The notes beneath the pieces are model-generated. The model did no database searches and had not been told where the DNA came from. It saw only the letters and a list, made by a program, of their open reading frames with translations. A DNA stretch of 64,000 bases from an uncultured Alistipes sp. (GTDB lineage: Bacteria > Bacteroidota > Bacteroidia > Bacteroidales > UBA932), in assembly GCA_900544175.1 (NCBI GenBank), contig UQUN01000005.1, forward strand, positions 1 to 64,000, in the 5' to 3' direction. Shown here piece after piece: positions 8,471 to 16,248 of the stretch; the first letter of the stretch is position 1, and the number at the start of each line of letters is the position of its first letter. The position numbers and the translations under genes are program-made.

Positions 8471-9103
8471 TTATTTCTTCTTGACCGGAGCAATCATCAT
8501 TATCATCCTCTTTCCCTCCAGTCTCGGCATCTGCTCCGCCTTGCCGTAGTCCTCGAGATCCAGGGCAAAACGCAGCAATAACTTCTCGCCCTGCTCCGAG
8601 AAGAGGATGGAGCGGCCCCTGAAAAACACATACGCCTTGACTTTAGAACCCTCCTGCAGGAAATTGATCGCATGCCTGAGTTTGAACTGGAAGTCGTGCT
8701 CATCGGTATTGGGGCCGAAACGGATCTCCTTTATCACCACCTTGGAGGCATTGGATTTCATCTCCTTCGCCTTCTTTTTCTGCTGATAGACATACTTCTG
8801 GTAGTCTATGATCTTGCAGACAGGCGGATCCACTTTCGCAGAGATCTCGACCAGATCCAACTCCAGGCTCTCCGCCAGCTTCTGAGCCTCCCGCAATGGA
8901 TAAATACCAGGCTGGGGAATATTGTCTCCTACAAGCCTTACCTTCTGTGCCGTGATCTCGTCATTGACTCTCGGACCATCGTCCTTGCTGTTGTCATGAC
9001 GGCTTACATTTCCATTGTTGTTACGGCCGTCACCATTGTTCTGCTGCGGATTGAACGGCCTGGGAGCACCCGTGTAAGGGCGCTTTTTGACAGGTGTTGC
9101 GAT
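8471..9103 (-). CDS. infC: Translation initiation factor IF-3 (AUC start)
   Basis: IF-3 binds the 30S subunit and rejects non-AUG starts and wrong initiator tRNAs. The frame codes for 210 aa: a low-complexity N-terminal extension (Asn/Arg/Pro-rich, about 1-50), then VNDEITAQKVRLVGDNIPQ, the N domain, and the C domain with IKEIRFGPNTDEHDF and GKRMIMMIAP. No ATG, GTG or TTG occurs in frame before 8896, which would remove the whole conserved N-terminal start of IF-3. The only well-placed start is ATC at 9101-9103, preceded by a perfect AGGAGG eight bases upstream. Rare AUU/AUC starts are known for infC and allow IF-3 to limit its own synthesis. It lies 18 bases after thrS. Confidence 0.93.
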   Translation of the reverse strand: MATPVKKRPYTGAPRPFNPQQNNGDGRNNNGNVSRHDNSKDDGPRVNDEITAQKVRLVGDNIPQPGIYPLREAQKLAESLELDLVEISAKVDPPVCKIIDYQKYVYQQKKKAKEMKSNASKVVIKEIRFGPNTDEHDFQFKLRHAINFLQEGSKVKAYVFFRGRSILFSEQGEKLLLRFALDLEDYGKAEQMPRLEGKRMIMMIAPVKKK

Positions 9104-9117
9104 AAAGTAGTCCTCCT
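9101..9117 (-). promoter_or_regulatory. AGGAGG Shine-Dalgarno and AUC start of infC
   Basis: AGGAGG (9112-9117, minus strand), an 8-base spacer, then ATC (9101-9103) in frame with infC. Most genes in this window have no such ribosome binding site, so its strength here fits a weak start codon that needs help and supports autoregulation by IF-3. Confidence 0.85.
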
Positions 9118-9121
9118 AATT

Positions 9122-11056
9122 TTAGTTAATCATCTTTTTTACTTCCTCGTTGACCATAGCGGCGAAAGCTTCGGCTGTCATGGCTCCCTTGTCTCCCTCG
9201 CCCTGACGGCGGACAGAAACGGTGCCGTTCTCCATTTCTTTCTCTCCGACCACAAGCAGGAAGGGTATGCGTTTAAGCTCGTTCTCCCTTATCTTCTTGC
9301 CGATCGTCTCGTTACGTTCGTCAACTGAGGCGCGAATATCGTAATTATTAAGCAATTCGCAAACTTTTTTTGCGTAATCATTGTATTTTTCACTTATCGG
9401 CAGCACTACCGCCTGCTCCGGAGTGAGCCACAGAGGAAACTTCCCGCCGGTATGCTCGATAAGCACTGCGACAAATCTTTCCATTGAGCCGAAAGGAGCC
9501 CGGTGAATCATCACGGGACGATACTTCTTGTCATCCGCACCTGTATACTCCAGTTCGAAGCGTTCGGGCAGGTTGTAATCCACCTGTATGGTACCCAGCT
9601 GCCAGCGGCGGCCGATAGCGTCCTTGACCATGAAGTCCAGCTTGGGACCGTAGAACGCAGCCTCGCCATACTCCACAATGGTCTTCAAACCCTTCTCCTG
9701 GGCTGCCTCGATGATGGCCTGCTCGGCTTTCTCCCAATTCTCGTCGGTACCTATATATTTACTGCGGTCATTCTTGTCGCGCAGGGACACCTGTGCGATG
9801 TACTCATCGAAATTGAGGGTCTTGAAGATGTAGAGAACGATGTCTATCACCTTGCAGAACTCCTCCTTGAGCTGGTCTGGACGGCAGTAGATATGGGCAT
9901 CATCCTGTGTGAATCCGCGGACACGTGTAAGACCGTGCAGTTCACCGCTCTGCTCATAACGGTACACGGTGCCGAACTCGGCCAGGCGGATGGGCAGGTC
10001 CTTGTACGAATGAGGTTTGCTGCGGTATATCTCGCAATGGTGGGGGCAGTTCATAGGCTTCAGAAGGAATTCCTCTCCCTCCTGTGGAGTGGTGATGGGA
10101 CGGAAGGAGTCGGCACCGTACTTGGCGTAGTGGCCCGATGTCACATATAGCTCCTTCTGGCCGATATGCGGCGTGATAACCGGCAGATATCCATACTGCT
10201 TCTGCACCTTGCGCAGGAACATCTCCAGACGCTCGCGCAGGGCCGCTCCCTTGGGAAGCCACAAGGGCAGTCCGGCTCCCACTCTCGGGGAGAACGTGAA
10301 GAGTTCCAGTTCCTTGCCTATCTTGCGGTGATCCCTCTTCTTGGCCTCTTCCATCAGGGCAATGTACTCGTCGAGCATCTTCTTCTGAGGGAATGTGATG
10401 CCGTAGATACGGGTGAGCATCTTGTTGTGCTCGTCACCCCTCCAGTAGGCTCCGGCGATGGAGGTCAGCTTGACGGCCTTGATGACCGAGGTGTCCCTCA
10501 GATGAGGTCCGCGGCACAGGTCGGTGAAGCTGCCGTTGGTATAGAAAGTGATGGTACCGTCCTGCAGGTCCTTTATCAGATCGCACTTGTACTCGTCGCC
10601 TTTCTTCGTATAGGTGTCCATGGCCTCCGCCTTGGACACGTCCTTCCTTACAAAATGCTGCTTCTGACGGGCCAGTTCTATCATCTTGTCCTCTATCTTC
10701 TTCAGATCAGCCTCCATTATCGTCTTGTCACCGAGATCCACGTCATAGTAGAAACCGTTCTCGATAGAGGGGCCTATGCCGAACTTGATACCGGGATAGA
10801 GCAGTTCCAAGGCTTCTGCCATCAGATGCGAGGAGGAATGCCAGAACGTGGACTTGGCCTCCTGATCCTCCCATTTGTGCAGCTTGAGAGAACCGCTCTC
10901 CGACAGAGGGAGCTCAAGGTCTATTACTTTTCCGTTGAAAGATGCCGCAAGCACCTCGCCTGCGAGACGCGGGGATATCTGCTCCGCGATCTGATAAGGA
11001 GTGATACCCTTTTCATAGCTTCTGACACTGCCGTCAGGAAATGTTATATCTATCAT
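9122..11056 (-). CDS. thrS: Threonyl-tRNA synthetase
   Basis: Charges tRNA-Thr with threonine in the cytoplasm, 644 aa, full length. Domains in order are TGS (about 1-60), the editing domain with His73 and His77 in HSSSHLMAEA and the Cys of DLCRGPHLRDT, the class II core with MNCPHHCEIY (zinc-binding Cys) and RYEQSGELHGLTRVRGFTQD, and the anticodon-binding domain (about 540-640, ending EEVKKMIN). It is first in the thrS-infC-rpmI-rplT-lepB unit and is read from a promoter that overlaps the divergent DUF4199 promoter. Confidence 0.98.
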   Translation of the reverse strand: MIDITFPDGSVRSYEKGITPYQIAEQISPRLAGEVLAASFNGKVIDLELPLSESGSLKLHKWEDQEAKSTFWHSSSHLMAEALELLYPGIKFGIGPSIENGFYYDVDLGDKTIMEADLKKIEDKMIELARQKQHFVRKDVSKAEAMDTYTKKGDEYKCDLIKDLQDGTITFYTNGSFTDLCRGPHLRDTSVIKAVKLTSIAGAYWRGDEHNKMLTRIYGITFPQKKMLDEYIALMEEAKKRDHRKIGKELELFTFSPRVGAGLPLWLPKGAALRERLEMFLRKVQKQYGYLPVITPHIGQKELYVTSGHYAKYGADSFRPITTPQEGEEFLLKPMNCPHHCEIYRSKPHSYKDLPIRLAEFGTVYRYEQSGELHGLTRVRGFTQDDAHIYCRPDQLKEEFCKVIDIVLYIFKTLNFDEYIAQVSLRDKNDRSKYIGTDENWEKAEQAIIEAAQEKGLKTIVEYGEAAFYGPKLDFMVKDAIGRRWQLGTIQVDYNLPERFELEYTGADDKKYRPVMIHRAPFGSMERFVAVLIEHTGGKFPLWLTPEQAVVLPISEKYNDYAKKVCELLNNYDIRASVDERNETIGKKIRENELKRIPFLLVVGEKEMENGTVSVRRQGEGDKGAMTAEAFAAMVNEEVKKMIN

Positions 11057-11079
11057 AGTAGAATAAATTTCATTCTTGT

Positions 11080-11111
11080 TTTGAATCCAAATTGCAAAAT
11101 TACTAAATTTG
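11080..11111 (+). promoter_or_regulatory. Promoter for DUF4199-GT2 operon
   Basis: TTTG (11080-11083), a 20-base spacer and TAAATTTG (11104-11111) match the Bacteroidota consensus in full. The start codon is 30 bases downstream. Confidence 0.75.
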
Positions 11112-11124
11112 CAGTCAAATCCAA
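11095..11124 (-). promoter_or_regulatory. thrS promoter
   Basis: On the minus strand TTGG (11121-11124), an 18-base spacer and TAATTTTG (11095-11102), a full -7 match. It interleaves with the divergent promoter at 11080-11111, so the two may exclude each other. Confidence 0.6.
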
Positions 11125-11140
11125 CTACTAATCATTAAAG

Positions 11141-11689
11141 ATGAACTATAAACTCAACTGGACAGACGCAGCCAAATACGGATTGATACTATCAAGTGTC
11201 TCCGTCGTGATAAATCTCGTCACAAGCCTGTTCCAGCTTCCCGGCTTCCTGAATATCCTGCTCAACGCCGTAAAACTTTGTGCCTCCGTTTACATCGTGT
11301 ACTACGCCATGAAACGCAACGCCGAATCCTGGGACAGTGTCAGCTACGGACAGTCCTTAGGATACGGCATGGCGGTCTGCACGCTTTCTGCCGTGGTATG
11401 TACCCTGTTCGTACTGTTGACCTACACTGTTTTTCTGCCTGGTGCCCTTACCGAGCTGTTGGACCAGATGTTCGCCACATACGAGTCGATGGGTCTCGCC
11501 GGTGCCATGGATTATGACCTGATAGCCAGATCTATGCCGGCCATCTTAGCTGTATCGCAGTTCATAGGATGCGTCATCTGCGGTCTCATCGTATCCGCCA
11601 TAGTAGCAGGCATGGCAAAGAAAACAGACTCCAACCCATTCAACGACAACAGTTCTCTGCCATCCGGCAATTCAGGTACTGAAGAGTAG
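11141..11689 (+). CDS. DUF4199 membrane protein
   Basis: A 182-aa integral membrane protein with about four hydrophobic segments (about 12-32, 36-56, 73-100 and 134-158) and a polar, Ser/Asn-rich tail. It fits DUF4199, a Bacteroidota family without known function. It lies 6 bases before a GT2 glycosyltransferase, a pairing I recall from other Bacteroidota, so a role beside lipid-linked glycosyl transfer is plausible but unproven. Confidence 0.8.
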   Translation: MNYKLNWTDAAKYGLILSSVSVVINLVTSLFQLPGFLNILLNAVKLCASVYIVYYAMKRNAESWDSVSYGQSLGYGMAVCTLSAVVCTLFVLLTYTVFLPGALTELLDQMFATYESMGLAGAMDYDLIARSMPAILAVSQFIGCVICGLIVSAIVAGMAKKTDSNPFNDNSSLPSGNSGTEE

Positions 11690-11695
11690 CACTCC

Positions 11696-12658
11696 ATGGA
11701 TCTTTCAATCATCATCTCACTGTACAACGAGAACGAGTCCCTCCGCGAACTGACGGAGTGGATAGACAGGGCAATTGCCAGCTCTCCCATAGCCGGAATC
11801 CAGTACGAGATACTTATGATCGACGACGGAAGCGATGACGGTTCCTGGGAAACGATAAAGGAACTTTCTGACGTCAATCCGCACATCCGGGCCTACAGCT
11901 TCCGCCGCAACTACGGCAAGTCCGCCGCCCTCCAGACCGGCTTCCGCGAGGCCGCCGGAGACGTGGTCATCACAATGGATGCCGACCTCCAGGACAGCCC
12001 CGATGAAATTCCCGAACTGTACCGCATGATCCGGGAGGATGGCTACGACCTGGTATCCGGCTGGAAGAAAGTGCGTCACGACAATACATTCACCAAAAAC
12101 ATCCCTTCAAAAATATACAATTTCACCGCACGCAAGGTCACAGGTCTGAAACTGCACGACATGAACTGCGGCCTGAAAGCCTACCGGGGCGATGTTGTCA
12201 AGGAAATAGAAGTCTACGGGGACATGCACCGCTACATACCCTATATCGCAAAAAACGCCGGTTTCACAAAGATAGGCGAGAAAGTGGTGGTCCACCGCAA
12301 ACGCAAATACGGTAAAAGCAAGTTCGGAATGAGCCGCTTCTTCAACGGATTCCTCGACCTGATGACTATCTGGTTCCTCTCCGGCTTCGGCAAGAAGCCC
12401 ATGCACATCTTCGGAGTATGGGGCATCGCATTCTTTCTCATAGGCTTTGTCATTGCGGTATGGCTGATAATAGACAAAATAATCTCCCAGATCAACGGTC
12501 TGCGGTTCCGCTACGTCACAGACCAGCCTCTCTTCTATCTGGCTCTTGTAGCCATCCTGATCGGCGTACTGCTTTTCCTCACCGGCTTCCTCGGCGAGCT
12601 GATCTCCCGCAACAGCACTATCCGCAACGAATACAAGATCAAGGACACGATAGAGTAA
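11696..12658 (+). CDS. GT2 glycosyltransferase, DPM1/GtrB-like
   Basis: Predicted membrane glycosyltransferase of 320 aa that moves a sugar from a nucleotide donor to polyprenyl phosphate. The GT-A fold (about 1-225) has SIIISLYNENESL at the donor site and the metal motif in TMDADLQDSPDE. Two C-terminal transmembrane helices (about 236-260 and 275-298) follow, as in GtrB and bacterial DPM synthases. It is co-transcribed with the DUF4199 gene. The sugar cannot be read from the sequence. Its stop codon directly abuts the remnant of an outer-membrane barrel gene. Confidence 0.88.
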   Translation: MDLSIIISLYNENESLRELTEWIDRAIASSPIAGIQYEILMIDDGSDDGSWETIKELSDVNPHIRAYSFRRNYGKSAALQTGFREAAGDVVITMDADLQDSPDEIPELYRMIREDGYDLVSGWKKVRHDNTFTKNIPSKIYNFTARKVTGLKLHDMNCGLKAYRGDVVKEIEVYGDMHRYIPYIAKNAGFTKIGEKVVVHRKRKYGKSKFGMSRFFNGFLDLMTIWFLSGFGKKPMHIFGVWGIAFFLIGFVIAVWLIIDKIISQINGLRFRYVTDQPLFYLALVAILIGVLLFLTGFLGELISRNSTIRNEYKIKDTIE

Positions 12659-12995
12659 TACACGGGCCATACCGGCATCCACAGTCCTTTCCGCTACGAC
12701 ATCGGTCTGCAGACCGGACCTGAGCGTCTTCCTGTACACCGGTCCCAGCTTCGACATCTCATTGGCCATGACTGCAAAGGCATCATTTATGGGAGAAACG
12801 GAAAAGTACAACGCCTATGAGGACGGCGATATCAATCGCTTCAACATGCTCTGGGGCGTCGGTGCCGGAATAAGGTGGAAAGGTCTGCAGCTCATGCTCG
12901 GCGGAGACTGGGGACTCACCAATATTTATAAAGACGACTCCTGGAAGACCAAACTCAACAAACCGTTCTCCATTTCCCTCACCTATCTGTTCTAA
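12659..12995 (+). pseudogene. Remnant of an outer-membrane beta-barrel gene
   Basis: Two frames together read like the last strands of a PorT-type outer-membrane barrel. The frame from 12659 gives HSPFRYDIGLQTGP. The next, shifted by one base near 12717, gives DLSVFLYTGPSFDISLAM and continues for about 90 codons to PFSISLTYLF at 12995, a typical terminal strand ending in Phe. The N-terminal two thirds and any signal peptide are missing, and the fragment begins right after the GT2 stop. A frameshift plus 5' deletion is the simplest reading. A short frame from 12762 could still be translated, but I doubt it gives a working protein. Confidence 0.75.
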
Positions 12996-13113
12996 CCGTA
13001 CCGCATCACAGCCACAAGCCACCCGGCAATAATTCAAAGCTTCTTCATTTTGTCCTTGCCGGGACGGCTTTACCGACTTTACAGATACATTTACAACACA
13101 AATCAGTACAATC

Positions 13114-13626
13114 ATGAGATATTTTCTGAAAACATTTCTTGCCGCCGCTATCGCCGCACTCCTCTACAGCTGCGACACAGGCGACTCTTCCTCAGGTAAC
13201 AGCTGTAAGGTAAGAATAGGCAACGAGACATTCAAAACTGAAGGAGCCTTCGCATTCTGGTGGATTTCCTCCGACGACTCAGGCCGCCCCTGGAGCAATT
13301 ACGAGATTATCCTCCTCCCATGCGCCTCCTTCGACGGATACGATGACGCTGAATGGGACTTTTATTTTGACCTGTACTTCGATGAAGCTCTGACCGAAAT
13401 TCCCACGGGGACATTCCGACTGGGTGAGGAACTTGACGAAGCATCTTTCTCCTTCTATGTGTACGACGGGGATGACTACGACAGCTATGACAGCATAGCT
13501 GTGGACGGAGTTCTCGAGATTTCCTCCCGCCGCAGCGGATACTCCATCACATTCAACGGCACCGCAGAGGACGGCACCTCCATGTCGGCCACATGGTCCG
13601 GCCCGGTGAGCTTGTCGCCCATGTAA
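13114..13626 (+). CDS. Small lipoprotein, family unknown
   Basis: A 170-aa predicted lipoprotein with lipobox LYSC (Cys20) followed by Asp, Ser and Gly. The mature part is acidic and rich in Tyr, Phe, Asp and Ser with alternating strand patterns, so probably all beta. I recognise no family. The segment KVRIGNETFKTEGAF and the later IPTGTFRLGEELD recur in the next gene, so the two are tandem paralogues. The acidic residue next to the lipid-bearing Cys is compatible with surface export, which is inference. Confidence 0.75.
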   Translation: MRYFLKTFLAAAIAALLYSCDTGDSSSGNSCKVRIGNETFKTEGAFAFWWISSDDSGRPWSNYEIILLPCASFDGYDDAEWDFYFDLYFDEALTEIPTGTFRLGEELDEASFSFYVYDGDDYDSYDSIAVDGVLEISSRRSGYSITFNGTAEDGTSMSATWSGPVSLSPM

Positions 13627-13653
13627 CGCACCGCAAACAGACATACTGAGACA

Positions 13654-14061
13654 ATGAATAGAACAATCACAACACTAATAGGAGCATCACTGCTCATATC
13701 CGCCGCACTCACCGGATGTGACAAAGACTCCGCATCCAGTTCCGGACAGATACGTATCGGACAAGATTACTGGAATACCGAAGGAGCCTACGCGATGCCC
13801 GGTATATCTTCCTGCAGCATTGTCGTATATTCGGAGGGTGCGATGGACACAGGGAAAGGTTCCCTGGCCCGCTTCAATCTGCAAACCGATGAGACCTTCC
13901 AGGAATACGGCTATTTTCCAATCGGAACATTCAGTATCGGAGAGCAGTTCGATGCGCTGTTCGCCACCGGGGAGAACTTTGATGACCCGGGGACAGAATA
14001 CTATCCGTCCGAAGGTTCTCTGACCATCAGCGAAAGCCGGATCAGCTGTCTTTGTCTTTGA
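13654..14061 (+). CDS. Small lipoprotein, shortened paralogue of upstream gene
   Basis: A 135-aa predicted lipoprotein with lipobox LTGC (Cys22). It shares QIRIGQDYWNTEGAY and FPIGTFSIGEQFD with the preceding gene but ends about 30 residues earlier, in the odd tail SRISCLCL. Shifting frame by one base near 14037 continues a strand-like segment (SAVFVFESVPVRK) to a stop at 14108-14110, so a frameshift that removed the last strands is possible. Function is unknown. It lies 27 bases after its paralogue and before a strong terminator. Confidence 0.65.
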   Translation: MNRTITTLIGASLLISAALTGCDKDSASSSGQIRIGQDYWNTEGAYAMPGISSCSIVVYSEGAMDTGKGSLARFNLQTDETFQEYGYFPIGTFSIGEQFDALFATGENFDDPGTEYYPSEGSLTISESRISCLCL

Positions 14062-14143
14062 ATCTGTACCGGTCAGGAAGATTAAGAACGGAGAGAACGG
14101 CACAGACTGAGGATGCAACTTGTTAAGGTACTATTACTTACTT

Positions 14144-14196
14144 TTTTTAAAGGTGCCCTGATACTGTTTCAAACGGCATCAGGGCACCTTTAAAAA
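14144..14196. terminator. Bidirectional terminator, 19-bp stem
   Basis: Arms 14144-14162 and 14178-14196 are perfect over 19 bases with a 15-base loop. A-rich and T-rich ends give a U-tract in both directions, so it can end both the lipoprotein operon (plus) and the secA-lpdA-bactofilin operon (minus). The rest of the gene-free stretch 14062-14382 shows only a weak 8-base dyad (14301-14308 with 14331-14338). Confidence 0.85.
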
Positions 14197-14382
14197 TCAA
14201 TATCACATTGTCAATAAGCGACATAACATTTAAATTCTTTTCCTGTCGCATATCCCTCACGTTTCCATCAAGCCGAGGACGAGGATTACTGTCCTTTCCT
14301 GATTCCCGGAAGTGCGTACGATGCAGGTTGCGGGAATCCTGTGTAAAGATGCCTGGAGGTGCAGGCATGTGCTGCCAGAGGA

Positions 14383-14820
14383 TTATTTCTTGGAGGGCTG
14401 GGGAGCAACGGACTCGACGGGCTTGTGAGCACCTTTGAGATCCGCGTTCTCGTTGAGATGCTTGTTGTACTCCTCTTTTGTGATTATGTGGCATGAGCCA
14501 TTGAATACAGCACCGACTTCGATGCCGAGCTTGGGTGCCTTGAGATCTCCGGAAAAGTTGGAACTGGCCTTGAAGTTGATTATCTCCTCTATATACATCT
14601 CTCCCTCGGCATGCCCCCACAAATCACAGTTCTGGCAGAAGATCTTACCCTTCACATTGGCAGCCTCGCCTATTACCAGCTTACCTTTTGTATATACAGT
14701 GCCCTCAAATGTTCCGTCAATTCTGATGTCAGCCGAAGATGTCATCACTCCGGCGATCCTGGTCCCCTTGGAAATACGGCACAACTCATTGGCCTGGGGA
14801 ATTATTTCTGCTTTTGCCAT
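14383..14820 (-). CDS. Bactofilin (polymer-forming cytoskeletal protein)
   Basis: A bactofilin of 145 aa. These right-handed beta-helix proteins polymerise without nucleotide and organise cell-envelope enzymes. The core repeat region (about 15-115) shows the pattern ISKGTRIAGVMTSSADIRID, GTFEGTVYTKGKLVIGE, ANVKGKIFCQNCDLWGHAEG and NFSGDLKAPKLGIEVGAVFNG, with short polar ends. The start at 14820 (MAKAEIIPQ) is preferred over an upstream ATG because the family usually begins shortly before the beta core. It lies 14 bases after lpdA, so the two are probably co-transcribed. Confidence 0.9.
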   Translation of the reverse strand: MAKAEIIPQANELCRISKGTRIAGVMTSSADIRIDGTFEGTVYTKGKLVIGEAANVKGKIFCQNCDLWGHAEGEMYIEEIINFKASSNFSGDLKAPKLGIEVGAVFNGSCHIITKEEYNKHLNENADLKGAHKPVESVAPQPSKK

Positions 14821-14834
14821 ATACTTGTTCTTTA

Positions 14835-16232
14835 TTATTGGTGAATGCACTCTCCGTGGGAAGCCTCTGCCGCCTCCATTATAGCTTCACTCATGGTAGG
14901 ATGAGGATGTATTGAATGTATCAGATCCGATGCGGTCATACCCATATTGCGTCCAGCCACAATGCCCGATATCATCTCGGTCACATTGGCTCCGACCAGA
15001 TGCGCCCCGAGTATCTTGTCCGTTTCCGCATCTACTATCAGCTTTACAAAACCGTCTTTCTCACCGGCCGCCACAGCCTTTCCGGATGCCAGAAAGAAGA
15101 ACTTGCCGACCTTGTAGCCTATACCGGCCTCCTTTGCTGCCCTCTCCGTCAGGCCGACAGATGCGACCTCCGGCGACACGTATGTACAGCCAGGGACGTT
15201 ACCGTAGTCGAGAGGCGCAGGACTCAATCCGCAGATAGCCTCCACGCAGCATATCGCTTCGGCCGAGGCCACGTGGGCAAGTGCCTGTGTAGGAATTATG
15301 TCACCGATAGCATATACACCTTCCACATTCGTGCGGTAGTATCCGTCAACTTTTATCTTGCCTCCGCGAACCATCTCGACACCGACATCCTCAAGACCGA
15401 TATTGTCTGTATTGGGAATCACGCCTACTGCCGAAAGCACTGTCTCGGCCTCGATAATCTCAGTACCCTTCTTGGTCTCGACCGTAAGCCGGCAAAGCTT
15501 TCCGGCAGTATCCACACTCCTGACCTGGGCACCTGCCATGACCTTCATCCCTGCCTTGCGGAACGAACGGCTGATCTGAGCCGACACGTCGTCGTCTTCC
15601 AAAGGAAGGATACGGTCCATGTACTCGATAAGATATACTTCCACACCGAGACTGCGGTAGAAGAAAGCGAACTCGCTCCCTATTGCACCCGACCCGATAA
15701 CAGCCAGACTTTCAGGTAATTTATCAGGCACCAAAGCCTGACGGTATGAGATAATACGTTCCCCGTCTATAGGCGCAAACGGCAGGGAATTGGCCCTTGA
15801 TCCCACTGCAAGAATTATATGCCCGGCTTCATACATGGTCTTCTTTCCTGCCTCGAAGTCATTGACTTCCACTGTATGACCACTTTTCAGCACAGCCTCG
15901 CCGCGAATCAGGGTAATCTTGTTTTTCTTCAGCAGGAACTCCACACCCTTGGACATCTGGGCAGCAACTCCCCGGCTGCGCTCCACCATCCTTGTGATAT
16001 CGGCCTTGACGTCAGCCACCTCAAAGCCATACTCCGAAGCATGACGGGCATAGCTGTAAGCCTGAGCACTCTTCAGAAGGGCCTTGGTAGGTATACAGCC
16101 CCAATTGAGACAGATGCCTCCTATATCCGAACGTTCCACTACCGCGACAGACTTCCCGAGCTGAGACGCACGGATGGCTGCGACATATCCTCCAGGGCCT
16201 GAGCCCACTACTATTATGTCAAATCTTTCCAT
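14835..16232 (-). CDS. lpdA: Dihydrolipoyl dehydrogenase (E3)
   Basis: FAD enzyme that reoxidises dihydrolipoamide of 2-oxoacid dehydrogenases or the glycine cleavage system using NAD, 465 aa. The FAD-binding GSGPGGYVAA sits at about residue 10 and the redox-active disulfide is Cys41-Cys46 in GGICLNWGCIPTK. The NAD-binding GSGAIGSEFA follows mid-protein, and the catalytic pair His444 and Glu449 lies in HPHPTMSEA. No E1 or E2 genes are adjacent, so the partner complex is elsewhere. It lies between secA (16 bases) and the bactofilin gene. Confidence 0.96.
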   Translation of the reverse strand: MERFDIIVVGSGPGGYVAAIRASQLGKSVAVVERSDIGGICLNWGCIPTKALLKSAQAYSYARHASEYGFEVADVKADITRMVERSRGVAAQMSKGVEFLLKKNKITLIRGEAVLKSGHTVEVNDFEAGKKTMYEAGHIILAVGSRANSLPFAPIDGERIISYRQALVPDKLPESLAVIGSGAIGSEFAFFYRSLGVEVYLIEYMDRILPLEDDDVSAQISRSFRKAGMKVMAGAQVRSVDTAGKLCRLTVETKKGTEIIEAETVLSAVGVIPNTDNIGLEDVGVEMVRGGKIKVDGYYRTNVEGVYAIGDIIPTQALAHVASAEAICCVEAICGLSPAPLDYGNVPGCTYVSPEVASVGLTERAAKEAGIGYKVGKFFFLASGKAVAAGEKDGFVKLIVDAETDKILGAHLVGANVTEMISGIVAGRNMGMTASDLIHSIHPHPTMSEAIMEAAEASHGECIHQ

Positions 16233-16248
16233 ATTATAATTTCTTTAC

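Noticed and set aside
8471..8896. infC starting at TTG 8896
   Set aside because: It would delete the conserved VNDEITAQKVRLVG segment that begins IF-3 proteins; the ATC start keeps it and has AGGAGG.
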